A stretch of 10,024 nucleotides of DNA from Saprospirales bacterium (GCA_947461165.1 CANHJR010000020.1:1-10024); one strand, 5' to 3'. Numbered from the stretch's first letter, positions 1-8,022 are shown. Notes: generated by a model from the letters alone, not told the origin. Numbers and translations: made by a program.

Positions 1-1353
1 AGTGACAATGGTGGAGAAGCAGGGCAGACATCTGAGAAAATGGCCAATGAAAAGTCGTATTATGAGAAGGCTGAAAATCTAGGCTTGAACCTTCCAACAT
101 TTTATTTTGGAATTTCATCGGTATCCTATCCGGACACGATGTATAAGATACTTCGTAGGACTGATCGCGAAACACTTTCAGACTTGGTTTCTCAGTATGG
201 AAATTGGCCTCAAATTACAGAATACTATCAGAAAATCAAGTCCGTTGAGTTTTCATTATTCAATCTTAGAAATGATCCTACGGTTTTTGAAAATGTGAAG
301 GAAATCAAGCAACATCTGAACATGCTGTATGTCACAGCAAACGATGATGAGATCAATAACCATTTATATTATTTGTTACAATTCAGTGGTAACGAAGAAT
401 CATTAAAGGTCTTGCACAGTGATATTTTGCAGCTAAAGGATGTTTATAGCGCTGTAAAAGCCGAAAAAACACCTATCAATAACTATATCCCAACGATTCA
501 TTGGTATGGATTTCAAAACCAATATCATAGATGGTTACTAGGAGATGCACCATGGTTTATTGGCGAAGAGAAGCCAGGTCAGGTCAAAGGGTTCATCCGT
601 GGAGACTTCGGGATTTCCTACCTAGATGGTCGCCCTATCGCTAGTAAATTGAAAGATGCCATTCCTTGGACCTTGTTGATGAATTTTGTAGCCTTGATTT
701 TAGGATATCTCATTGCTATTCCTATGGGTGTTTTCAATGCCGTTCAAAAAGGAACAAAGCGCGACAGAATCTCAACTGTTATTGTATTTTTGTTAAACTC
801 ACTTCCATCTTTTTGGATAGCCACTCTTTTAGTTACTTTCATTACGACAGACGAGTATGGATTGAATCTTTTCCCAACGTTTGGACTTGGAGAGGTCGAT
901 GAAGATAGTGGTTTCTTTGAAGTTTTTGGAACTCGTTTTTATCATTTGATTTTACCTGTCTTTTGCTTAACCTATGGCGGTATTGCATACCTCTCACGTC
1001 AAATGAGAGCCTCCATGTTGAATACCTTGAGTCAAGACTTTATAAGAACTGCAAGAGCCAAAGGGAATTCTGAGAAAACAGTGATCTGGAAACACGCATT
1101 TCGGAACTCCTTGATTCCAATAATCACCATATTTTCATCGATATTTCCAACGATGATCGCTGGAAGTTTTATCATTGAAAATATATTTAGTATTCCAGGG
1201 ATGGGTAAGTTATCATTTGAAGCACTGATAGCTAGAGACTTCCCGATGGTGTTTACGGTTATGATGTTAGCGGCAATTTTGACGTTGATTGGCAATTTGG
1301 TAGCCGATGTGCTGTATGGCGTGGTAGATCCGCGTATTTCTTTTGATAAATAA
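1..1353 (+). CDS. Peptide/nickel-type ABC transporter permease, DppB/OppB family (5' end outside window)
   Basis: Inner-membrane permease subunit of a binding-protein-dependent ABC importer for peptides or similar solutes. The frame is open to base 1. The ATG at 40 is not the real start: the visible part begins in the loop after the missing first membrane helix and PGDP-type segment of this family. Numbered from the Met at 40, the family landmarks are LGLNLP (14-19), GDFGIS (188-193), five membrane segments (about 207-233, 245-268, 300-319, 357-380, 401-429), the EAA-type loop that contacts the ATPase (about 333-358) and the usual VDPR ending (429-432). Between LGLNLP and GDFGIS the family normally has roughly 20 residues; here there are about 170, so a largely hydrophilic, probably helical domain of about 150 residues is inserted in the periplasmic loop. 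The second permease follows after 22 bp. The substrate cannot be told from sequence, and no solute-binding protein or ATPase gene is visible. Confidence 0.9.
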   Translation, partial: SDNGGEAGQTSEKMANEKSYYEKAENLGLNLPTFYFGISSVSYPDTMYKILRRTDRETLSDLVSQYGNWPQITEYYQKIKSVEFSLFNLRNDPTVFENVKEIKQHLNMLYVTANDDEINNHLYYLLQFSGNEESLKVLHSDILQLKDVYSAVKAEKTPINNYIPTIHWYGFQNQYHRWLLGDAPWFIGEEKPGQVKGFIRGDFGISYLDGRPIASKLKDAIPWTLLMNFVALILGYLIAIPMGVFNAVQKGTKRDRISTVIVFLLNSLPSFWIATLLVTFITTDEYGLNLFPTFGLGEVDEDSGFFEVFGTRFYHLILPVFCLTYGGIAYLSRQMRASMLNTLSQDFIRTARAKGNSEKTVIWKHAFRNSLIPIITIFSSIFPTMIAGSFIIENIFSIPGMGKLSFEALIARDFPMVFTVMMLAAILTLIGNLVADVLYGVVDPRISFDK

Positions 1354-1375
1354 ACAAACTAGAAGATAAGGTATA

Positions 1376-2689
1376 ATGACTAATAACGTAAATAACACAT
1401 CTAAAATAGTTCAATCATTGGATCAGAGCTATTGGGGAATTGTCAAACGTCAATTTAAGAAAAACAAGTTAGCTGTTTATTCGTTGAAGTTTGTTTATTT
1501 CATCGTATTCGTTGGCTTTTTTGCTGATTTTCTGGCCAGTGACAAGCCACTGTATTGTACAATCAATGACAATTCATATTTTCCGATATTTCGTACCTAT
1601 TTGGTGAATCTTGGTGTGGCCAAGTTCCCGACGGATATGGCGCAGGTCAACTGGGCAGAAACTACGTTTGAGACTGAGATTAGAACGCTGATTCCATACT
1701 CACCTCAATACATGGATCTCAAAAACAAGGATTATGTAAGTCCATTTGACAACCAAGATATCACGTCATTTCGATGGAGGCACTGGTTAGGTACAGACAA
1801 TCTGGGCCGCGATGTTATGGCTGGTATGATTCACGGTACACGCACAGCGATGCTCGTTGGTATTATCTCTATGTCCATTTCTACTCTCATCGGAATTATA
1901 TTTGGTGCCATAGCAGGTTATTTTGGAGATAGAGGCTTGCAAATGAGTCGCATTCGATTCTGGTTAAATATTGCATTCTTCTTTATTGGATTATGGTATG
2001 CGTTTTTTGTTAGAAGCTACCACCTTTCCTCGGCTTTATCCAATGGCTTAGGTTTGTTTTTCTTGCAGTTGATTCTGAGTTTGATCATCCTATCGTTCTT
2101 CCTTCTTTTAGCCAATCTTATTGCAGTACCATTGAAGAAGATACCCGCTCTCGGAATGAGAGTCAATGTCCCTGTGGATATTATGATTTCAAGATTGATT
2201 GAGATCAAGGTGGCTATTCCTACGATGCTTCTTATTCTTTCCATTGTAGCTGTTATGAAAAGTCCTTCGGTCTTATTGGTCATGGTGATCATAGGTTTGA
2301 CTAGTTGGACAGGCATCGCAAAATACACAAGAGCTGAATTGCTCAAAGTTCGAAGTCTAGAATATATAGATGCTGCACAAGCTCTCGGGTATAGTCGTAT
2401 ACGAACTATCTTCAGACATGCTTTGCCGAATTCATTGTCAGCGGTATTGGTCGCAGTGGCTTTTGGGATAGCAGGAGCTATTCTATTAGAATCAAGTCTT
2501 TCTTTCTTGGGAATTGGTGTCAGACCAGAGGATGTCACTTGGGGCAGCATGATCACTGGTGCTAGAGGCTATTTCAAGGCTTGGTGGTTAGCGATATTTC
2601 CTGGCTTGGCGATATTTCTGACAGTTACCATTTTCAATCTCCTTGGCGAGGGCCTTACTGACGCGATGGATCCAAGACTCAAACAATAA
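1376..2689 (+). CDS. Peptide/nickel-type ABC transporter permease, DppC/OppC family
   Basis: Second permease subunit, expected to pair with the upstream DppB-like protein as the membrane channel of the importer. It has an N-terminal membrane helix (about 33-54), a long periplasmic segment (55-135), then the family signature HWLGTDNLGRDV (136-147) leading into the core helices. The EAA-type loop is at about 329-352 (AAQALGYS...HALPNS) and the C-terminus carries the usual MDPRLKQ. At 437 residues it is longer than the roughly 300 typical of DppC/OppC. After GYFGD (181-185), where the family goes directly to the segment seen here as VDIMISRLIEIK (267-278), about 80 residues are inserted containing two strongly hydrophobic stretches (about 194-213 and 226-252). 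Start is ATG 22 bp after the upstream stop, with a purine-rich AAGATAAGG upstream. The PASTA gene follows after 21 bp. Confidence 0.92.
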   Translation: MTNNVNNTSKIVQSLDQSYWGIVKRQFKKNKLAVYSLKFVYFIVFVGFFADFLASDKPLYCTINDNSYFPIFRTYLVNLGVAKFPTDMAQVNWAETTFETEIRTLIPYSPQYMDLKNKDYVSPFDNQDITSFRWRHWLGTDNLGRDVMAGMIHGTRTAMLVGIISMSISTLIGIIFGAIAGYFGDRGLQMSRIRFWLNIAFFFIGLWYAFFVRSYHLSSALSNGLGLFFLQLILSLIILSFFLLLANLIAVPLKKIPALGMRVNVPVDIMISRLIEIKVAIPTMLLILSIVAVMKSPSVLLVMVIIGLTSWTGIAKYTRAELLKVRSLEYIDAAQALGYSRIRTIFRHALPNSLSAVLVAVAFGIAGAILLESSLSFLGIGVRPEDVTWGSMITGARGYFKAWWLAIFPGLAIFLTVTIFNLLGEGLTDAMDPRLKQ

Positions 2690-2710
2690 CTATAGAACTG
2701 AAATATTCCA

Positions 2711-3544
2711 ATGATCAATAAACTACTGTCAACTTTTAAGGATAAACTATTCTGGATCAATTTGTTTCTGGCGATTTGTCTATTTGTGATCACAGGAGTT
2801 ACTTTGTTATACAGTTTAAAAGTGATTACAAAATGGGGTCAAAGTGCAGTTATTCCAAAAGTGGTAAATCTCAATACTGCAGCAGCAATTGATAAGATAG
2901 AAGATGCCGGTTTGAATTATGAAATCAAAGATACCGTCTATAGAAAAGATATAGCAGAAGGTACCGTGCTAGAAATACAGCCCAATGCAGGCTTGGAGAT
3001 CAAAAGTGGTCGAACCGTATATTTAGTTATCAGTTCGCAAAGACCACCTAATGTAGAAATGCCAAACCTCGTTGGAAGAAGCTCCCTGAGATTTGCCAAA
3101 ATCGAAATTGAATCGCGAGGTCTTGTCCTTGGGAACTTGACATATATACCCTCACCCGAGAAGGATGCAGTCCTTTCTCAAAGAATTGGAAATACCGAAA
3201 TCAAGCCGGGAACACTATTGCCAAAAGGAACTGCAATCAATTTGACTCTCGGTGATGGACTGACTGGTATCGCCATAGATCCACCATTTCTAATAGGAAA
3301 AACGATGGCAGAAGTTCGATCTATTTTGGCAAGCAGGAATATATTTGGAAATTTTTACTTTGACAAGGGACTTTCAGATACAGCAGCTGCAATTATTTAC
3401 AATCAATATCCTTCAGCCGTCAATGGTGAAAAATTAAACCTGGGAGAATCAATGGATGTCTTTGTAGGAATGAAAATTCCACAAAATATATTACAAGATT
3501 CTGCGTTGAAAGCACGATTAGAGCTTGAAAACGCAACAAAATAG
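2711..3544 (+). CDS. Membrane-anchored PASTA-domain protein
   Basis: A 277-residue protein with a short cytoplasmic N-terminus, one membrane helix (about 14-36) and a periplasmic part made of three consecutive PASTA repeats (about 44-110, 112-181, 187-254). Each repeat shows a PxxxxxxxxxA-type opening (IPKVVNLNTAAAI, MPNLVGRSSLRFA, PPFLIGKTMAEV), a middle QxP or Q-containing strand (for example EIQPNAG and NQYPSAV) and a hydrophobic final strand (TVYLVIS, AINLTLG, MDVFVG). PASTA domains are known from Ser/Thr kinases and penicillin-binding proteins, where some bind peptidoglycan fragments. Here neither a kinase nor a transpeptidase domain is present, so the protein may be an envelope scaffold or peptidoglycan sensor; that is inference. 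It lies 21 bp after the permease, its end overlaps the likely start of the next gene by 20 bp, and mltG follows in the same unit, which fits a cell-wall role. Confidence 0.88.
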   Translation: MINKLLSTFKDKLFWINLFLAICLFVITGVTLLYSLKVITKWGQSAVIPKVVNLNTAAAIDKIEDAGLNYEIKDTVYRKDIAEGTVLEIQPNAGLEIKSGRTVYLVISSQRPPNVEMPNLVGRSSLRFAKIEIESRGLVLGNLTYIPSPEKDAVLSQRIGNTEIKPGTLLPKGTAINLTLGDGLTGIAIDPPFLIGKTMAEVRSILASRNIFGNFYFDKGLSDTAAAIIYNQYPSAVNGEKLNLGESMDVFVGMKIPQNILQDSALKARLELENATK

Positions 3545-5777
3545 AAAATACTTGAAAAGGATTTGGACACTGTACTTAATGGTAACGGTGGGTATGCTGG
3601 CCTTTGGCCAAGATACCTTGATGCCTCAGCGTTTCAATTTGAATATTGCAAAGCCTAATACCACCTTATCCCCAAGAGCAGGTGAGGATCTCGTTTACAA
3701 TGAATATACCTTTGATCCCGTTTTCCTGCCGTTTTTTGATGAATTCACAACAAATAAAGGTATCCCAAAGGATAAAGTACCTTTTTATCTAGGACGAGCT
3801 TTCTATACTGGGCGATGTGTACCTACTTTCGGATATGAACTTAGCAGCAAGGACTTTGTCAAAAATCCATCTTATAGCTACTTTTGGAATGCTGCTAATA
3901 GTGGGATGGATTCGACGCTCACGACCGCGATTATAGCATACTTTTACAATGATTCTCCCGATTGCAAAACAATATCGCGATCAGAACTGTATTATCCAGC
4001 AACTTGTAGACCGACAGGATACAATGCTAGTGGACAAGCGGTTGATTCTATTTGTAAGAAAGATACCACCATATTTGGAGCCTTGATCGATCAGTATCGA
4101 TTCAAAGGAGTACTATGGACTGACGAATATGCCTATCGAAATGCGCACTATCCAGTCATGCCTCCTAGCAAGTATGTGATGACACTCGATGCGCTCAATG
4201 AGAAGGGAAGACCTTATAAGCCAGATATTTTTGATGCTTATGGCAGGGCAGATCAGCTGACTTCGAGTTTAATTGATCTGTCTCCGTTTAGTGATATCGA
4301 CTCTATCTATCTTTCATTTCATTATCAAGCACAAGGCTATGGTGACTGGCCAGACCGTCAGGATTCCATGGTCGTTCAGTTTTTGGACGATCAGGGTCAG
4401 TGGAATCAGGTTTGGCGTCAAGTTGGGCTACAATCGGCAAAGCCAATTTCTGCGTTGAAGTTTGATCTTGCGATGGTAAAAATGCCTCGACAGAATATTT
4501 TAAGCGATCCAAACTATTACCACGATTCATTTCGATTTCGTTTTGTGAGCTATGGTACTTTGACTGGCAATAATGATCACTGGCACATTGACTATATCGA
4601 GCTGGATACTGCCAGAAGTGCGACGGATACTTCCCTGAGAGATTTTACATTTGCCTATGAATTGCCGAGTATTTTAAAGGACTTTACATTACTTCCATCC
4701 AAACATTATATGGGAAGTCAGGACTTGAAAGATACGATTTGGGCCGTGAACAATAATTTCGTTAACAGTCCTATTCTCGGTACGGTCAATACCACTTGTA
4801 AGTATCTAAATACAAATACTTCGCTATATAGTAATCTTGGTATTCCTTATAATACAAACCCGTCAGTTCTTTTTGAAGTAACACCAAAGGCACATTTTGG
4901 ACTTCCCAATCCTATGCCAGATAGTTCAGATTTTGAATACAAGGTTTATATTGACGGATCAGACAATGTTTTGACCAACGATTCGGCACTTGGCAGGTTG
5001 CTCTTTCACAAAGAAATGGCATATGACGATGGAACAGCAGAAATGGCTTATGGAATTAAAGGATTTGGTACAAAGAAAGTGGCATATAAATTCAAGTTAT
5101 CAGTAATAGACACCTTAGCAGCTATCAAAATCTTATTTTCAAACATTGATGAAGATGTCAGGAATATGGTTTTCAATTTGAATATATGGAGTTCTATCGC
5201 TTTGGATTCTGGTAAGAAAGAAATTGTATTGCAGACGATATCAAATAAGAAACCTTATTATTATGATACGTTAAACCATTTTCACACCTTTTATTTAGAT
5301 ACACCATTGACTGTATCGGACAGCATATATGTCGGATGGACACAGGCTGATGAGCGTCCATTGCAGATAGGATATGATCGGAATTCTGATTTAGGGCTTC
5401 CAAATACCGCCATTTTTGTCAATAACGTTTGGTCAAAAAGTAATGTCGTGACTCCTGGGTCACCGATGATTCGTCTCATGCTAGACGGAAGATATAAAGG
5501 AGCTATAGCAAGTGTAGAGCAGTTTCAAAAACCAAAATCAGAATCCATCGTCGTTTTCCCAAATCCTGCTTCTGAATTTATTCAAATTGAAACAGATAAT
5601 AATGGTCAGCGGATGAACATTGAAATATATAATCTTGTAGGTCAATCCATTTTTCGGCAGACATTGACCACGGATAGACAAGTAGATATCGGGCATATCC
5701 AATCGGGTTTTTATTTCATCAACATCAGTAGAGGAGGAGAGGTCGTTTCATCACAAAAACTTAGTATTATTCGATGA
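3525..5777 (+). CDS. Secreted protein with T9SS type A C-terminal sorting domain
   Basis: Likely exported surface or extracellular protein of unknown activity. The best start is TTG at 3525, inside the end of the PASTA gene; it supplies a basic n-region (KYLKRIW) and hydrophobic core ending in LAFGQ at about residue 29, a common Bacteroidota signal-peptide form. A TTG at 3552 would also keep the signal peptide; the first ATG (3579) would remove the basic region. The centre (about 233-361) resembles the beta-sandwich region common in T9SS cargo: IDLSPF, SIYLSFHYQAQGYGDWPDRQDSM, FRFRFVSYGTLTGNNDHWHIDYIELD pieces. The end (about 672-750) is a classic sorting domain: VVFPNPASEFIQI, EIYNLVGQSIF, GFYFINI and terminal KLSIIR. 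Cargo of this type crosses the outer membrane through the T9SS and is processed by PorU. No catalytic motif was recognised. Its stop overlaps the mltG start (ATGA). Confidence 0.85.
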   Translation: MKTQQNRKYLKRIWTLYLMVTVGMLAFGQDTLMPQRFNLNIAKPNTTLSPRAGEDLVYNEYTFDPVFLPFFDEFTTNKGIPKDKVPFYLGRAFYTGRCVPTFGYELSSKDFVKNPSYSYFWNAANSGMDSTLTTAIIAYFYNDSPDCKTISRSELYYPATCRPTGYNASGQAVDSICKKDTTIFGALIDQYRFKGVLWTDEYAYRNAHYPVMPPSKYVMTLDALNEKGRPYKPDIFDAYGRADQLTSSLIDLSPFSDIDSIYLSFHYQAQGYGDWPDRQDSMVVQFLDDQGQWNQVWRQVGLQSAKPISALKFDLAMVKMPRQNILSDPNYYHDSFRFRFVSYGTLTGNNDHWHIDYIELDTARSATDTSLRDFTFAYELPSILKDFTLLPSKHYMGSQDLKDTIWAVNNNFVNSPILGTVNTTCKYLNTNTSLYSNLGIPYNTNPSVLFEVTPKAHFGLPNPMPDSSDFEYKVYIDGSDNVLTNDSALGRLLFHKEMAYDDGTAEMAYGIKGFGTKKVAYKFKLSVIDTLAAIKILFSNIDEDVRNMVFNLNIWSSIALDSGKKEIVLQTISNKKPYYYDTLNHFHTFYLDTPLTVSDSIYVGWTQADERPLQIGYDRNSDLGLPNTAIFVNNVWSKSNVVTPGSPMIRLMLDGRYKGAIASVEQFQKPKSESIVVFPNPASEFIQIETDNNGQRMNIEIYNLVGQSIFRQTLTTDRQVDIGHIQSGFYFINISRGGEVVSSQKLSIIR

Positions 5778-6775
5778 GACGCTTTTTTGTTGGAGCTGTA
5801 TTGCTTTGTTTTGCCTCCGTCCTCATTATCTATTGCCTATTGTTCTTAGGAAATGTATCCAACGAATATCATTTGAAACTTAGGACTAGCAGTCCAATAA
5901 ATTCTGTGATAGATGAGTTGCTGCAAAATGAAGTTATTTCAAGCCCATACAAGTTGGACTTAGTTCAAACGTTTTATCCAATAACCACCGTTCCAGCTGG
6001 ACGTTATCTTTTTAGAAAAGGAATGTCGACCAAGGAAATCCTTTCTAAGTTAAAAAATGGACATCAAGACCCCATTTCATTTACATTGTCAACTGCTACT
6101 TTTATAGAAGATGTGGCATCAAAGGCAGGAAGTAAGATGAATTTTGATAGTTTAGCGCTTATAGAGTATCTTCGGTCTGACAGCGCGCAGACGAAATATG
6201 AAATCAATCAAGAAAATCAATTATGTCTTTTTTTGCCCAATACACACGAGATATATTGGACAGCAAGTGTTGAGGATTTTGTAGGTAGATTTCACAAAGA
6301 TTACACCGATTTTTGGAATTCAGAGCGTAAGTCAAAAGCACAAACGTTAGGAATGAGTCCGAATCAAGTTTATATTCTTGCCAGCATGGTTCAAAAAGAG
6401 TATTCCAAAAGGAATGAAAGATCCAAAATAGCCGGGGTATTGCTGAATAGACTTAAAAAGTCTATGCCATTGCAGGTGGATGCAACGTGTAAATACGCTA
6501 CAAAAGACTTTGCTGCCAAAAGAGTCCTTAGCTACCATACCACATTCACATCACCATATAATACCTACCAAAACCAAGGGCTCACCCCTGGTCCAATTTG
6601 TATGCCAGAGCGAGAAACGATCGATGCGGTGTTGAATGCGGAGTCGCACCAGTACCTCTATTATTGTGCTGATCCAAGTCTGAATGGGTTTCACGTGTTT
6701 TCAACTACCTATAAAGAGCACAACTCCGTCGCATCGAAGTATCATCAAAGGATGAATGAATTGAAAATGAAGTAA
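5774..6775 (+). CDS. mltG: Endolytic murein transglycosylase MltG (YceG family)
   Basis: Inner-membrane lytic transglycosylase that cleaves nascent peptidoglycan strands and is thought to help end glycan synthesis. An N-terminal membrane helix (about 5-26) is followed by a LysM-like region with the PAGRYLFRKGMSTKEIL segment (74-90), then the YceG catalytic domain. The core motif ILASMVQKEY (201-210) followed by IAGVLLNRLKKSMPLQVDATCKYA aligns with E. coli MASIIEKET...NRLRIGMRLQTDPTVIYG. The catalytic glutamate (E218 in E. coli) is kept as E209, while the neighbouring E216 is Gln here (Q207). The closing signature YNTYQNQGLTPGPICMP (262-278) and the final FHVFSTTYKEHN segment are also present. 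At 333 residues it is close to the E. coli length (340). The ATG overlaps the preceding TGA (ATGA), implying translational coupling to the T9SS cargo gene. Confidence 0.95.
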   Translation: MRRFFVGAVLLCFASVLIIYCLLFLGNVSNEYHLKLRTSSPINSVIDELLQNEVISSPYKLDLVQTFYPITTVPAGRYLFRKGMSTKEILSKLKNGHQDPISFTLSTATFIEDVASKAGSKMNFDSLALIEYLRSDSAQTKYEINQENQLCLFLPNTHEIYWTASVEDFVGRFHKDYTDFWNSERKSKAQTLGMSPNQVYILASMVQKEYSKRNERSKIAGVLLNRLKKSMPLQVDATCKYATKDFAAKRVLSYHTTFTSPYNTYQNQGLTPGPICMPERETIDAVLNAESHQYLYYCADPSLNGFHVFSTTYKEHNSVASKYHQRMNELKMK

Positions 6776-6802
6776 CTCAATCTTTTCGATTTTAAAAACG
6801 CA

Positions 6803-7417
6803 TCAAATAGTCGAGCAAATCTTGCAGGACTCGATCAAATGTCCTCGCGCGGGACAAAATTCACGTCCATAAAAAATGATTTGCAAGTGCAATTTGTTCC
6901 AAAGAGATTCTGGAAACAACCGTTTGCAATCTCGCTCTGTTTGTTCCACGTTCTTTCCGTTGGTCAGTTTCCATCTGGTAGCCAATCTATGAATATGAGT
7001 ATCTACGGGAAATGCTGGAATGCCAAAAGCCTGACTCATCACCACCGAGGCTGTCTTATGGCCAACCCCAGGCAATTCTTCTAGTTCTTCGAAACTTTGA
7101 GGGACTTCACCATGGTGCTTATCGAGTAATATTCTCGACAGATTCCATATTGCCTTGGATTTAGAAGGAGAAAGTCCACAAGGTCTTATGATGTTCTCAA
7201 TATCCTCTATGGACATCAAGATCATTTCGGATGGTGTTTTTGCTTTTGCGAATAAGATTGGTGTAATGGTATTGACTCTAGCATCTGTACATTGTGCAGA
7301 TAGTAAAACCGCTATTAAAAGTTCATAATCACTGTTGTGCAGCAGAGGTATAGGTGTCTCGGGATAGAGATTTTCCAATGTTTCGACAATAAACTGAACT
7401 CGTTCTTTTTTTTTCAT
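6803..7417 (-). CDS. nth: Endonuclease III, DNA N-glycosylase/AP lyase
   Basis: Base-excision-repair enzyme that removes oxidised pyrimidines and nicks abasic sites. The helix-hairpin-helix motif LPGVGHKTASVV (115-126) contains the catalytic lysine (K121, matching E. coli K120), and VDTHIHR (138-144) holds the catalytic aspartate (D139, matching D138). The N-terminal ILSAQCTD-type helix appears as LLSAQCTD (38-45). The sequence is close to the flavobacterial form (for example YGRE.CPARG near the end). The C-terminal 4Fe-4S motif, normally C-x6-C-x2-C-x5-C, is incomplete: only C188, C198 and C201 are present with a C-x9-C-x2-C layout, and the protein stops three residues later. The codon directly after the TGA stop encodes Cys. 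It is the last gene of the leftward unit, 11 bp after the tubby-like gene, and converges on mltG with 27 bp between stops. Confidence 0.94.
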   Translation of the reverse strand: MKKKERVQFIVETLENLYPETPIPLLHNSDYELLIAVLLSAQCTDARVNTITPILFAKAKTPSEMILMSIEDIENIIRPCGLSPSKSKAIWNLSRILLDKHHGEVPQSFEELEELPGVGHKTASVVMSQAFGIPAFPVDTHIHRLATRWKLTNGKNVEQTERDCKRLFPESLWNKLHLQIIFYGREFCPARGHLIESCKICSTI

Positions 7418-7428
7418 TGTAGTCGAGA

Positions 7429-8022
7429 TTATCCTCGTTCTCTTTCCAATAAAACCATTTGTGCCAAACTAAGAAAAATGAGTTGTGTGTCATAGTCCGG
7501 AAGCGACGTATATGTTTCTATCAAGAATTTACGCCCAAAGAGGGAAGGTTGTTTGATTAGTTTAGCCACAATCGTCTGATTATCCGTAACCAAATAACTT
7601 GGATTGAAAAAATATCCTGTAAGCATTCCGATAATCGGGATCTGACCAAAAATTCCGTCGATAAATTTAACAAATGGGTTTTCTTCGGATATGACATATG
7701 CTAAGTTTCTATTGCGATCATATGATTCATAACGACTTGACCAAAGTGAAGCCCAACCCTTTCGAGCAAGACTACCAAGAAAGTTATTTTCTGAATCCAT
7801 AAAGGCATAATTAGCATTAAAATCTAACCATCGGTCGGCACGAATTTGAAACATTTTTAGCGATTTGGATTCATCCGAGTATACGTCTATGGTATCTGTA
7901 AGTTTGAGCATTTTTTCTCTTACATAAGCGATTGTTGTTCCACTGGAATCCTTGGCGATGAAGTCATTGGAAAAGGTTGTCACTTTGAAAAGAAGTGAAA
8001 TTGGAAATTGGATTGATTGCAT
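7429..8022 (-). CDS. LURP-one-related / tubby C-terminal-like (scramblase-fold) protein
   Basis: A 197-residue protein without signal peptide that I assign tentatively to the LURP-one-related/tubby-like (scramblase) fold. The features behind this are an N-terminal string of short beta strands (FPISLLFKVTTFSNDFIAKD, then IAYVREKMLKLTD), a middle piece typical of such barrels (FLGSLARKGWASLWSSRYESYD, 81-102, with the idea of a residual structural property reported as 'lookup of default state'), a hydrophobic stretch (about 118-139) and a C-terminal hydrophobic helix (about 181-193) that in this fold is buried in the barrel. The biochemical role of bacterial members is unknown. I chose the ATG at 8022, 13 bp after the porQ stop; a longer frame could begin at GTG 8091 but would overlap porQ by 56 bp and add residues that do not fit the fold's start. 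It lies between porQ and nth, apparently cotranscribed. Confidence 0.6.
   Translation of the reverse strand: MQSIQFPISLLFKVTTFSNDFIAKDSSGTTIAYVREKMLKLTDTIDVYSDESKSLKMFQIRADRWLDFNANYAFMDSENNFLGSLARKGWASLWSSRYESYDRNRNLAYVISEENPFVKFIDGIFGQIPIIGMLTGYFFNPSYLVTDNQTIVAKLIKQPSLFGRKFLIETYTSLPDYDTQLIFLSLAQMVLLERERG

Noticed and set aside
40..42. ATG at 40 as the start of the first permease
   Set aside because: The frame stays open to base 1, and the first membrane helix of the DppB/OppB family is missing, so the gene must begin upstream of the window.
2017..2556. Antisense open frame of 179 codons inside the second permease
   Set aside because: It is the mirror of a strongly supported permease gene, has no recognisable domain or start context, and such frames arise easily opposite hydrophobic coding sequence.
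6776..6802. Possible bidirectional terminator between mltG and nth
   Set aside because: Only a 4-bp AATC/GATT stem with an AT-rich surrounding is present, too weak to call a terminator.
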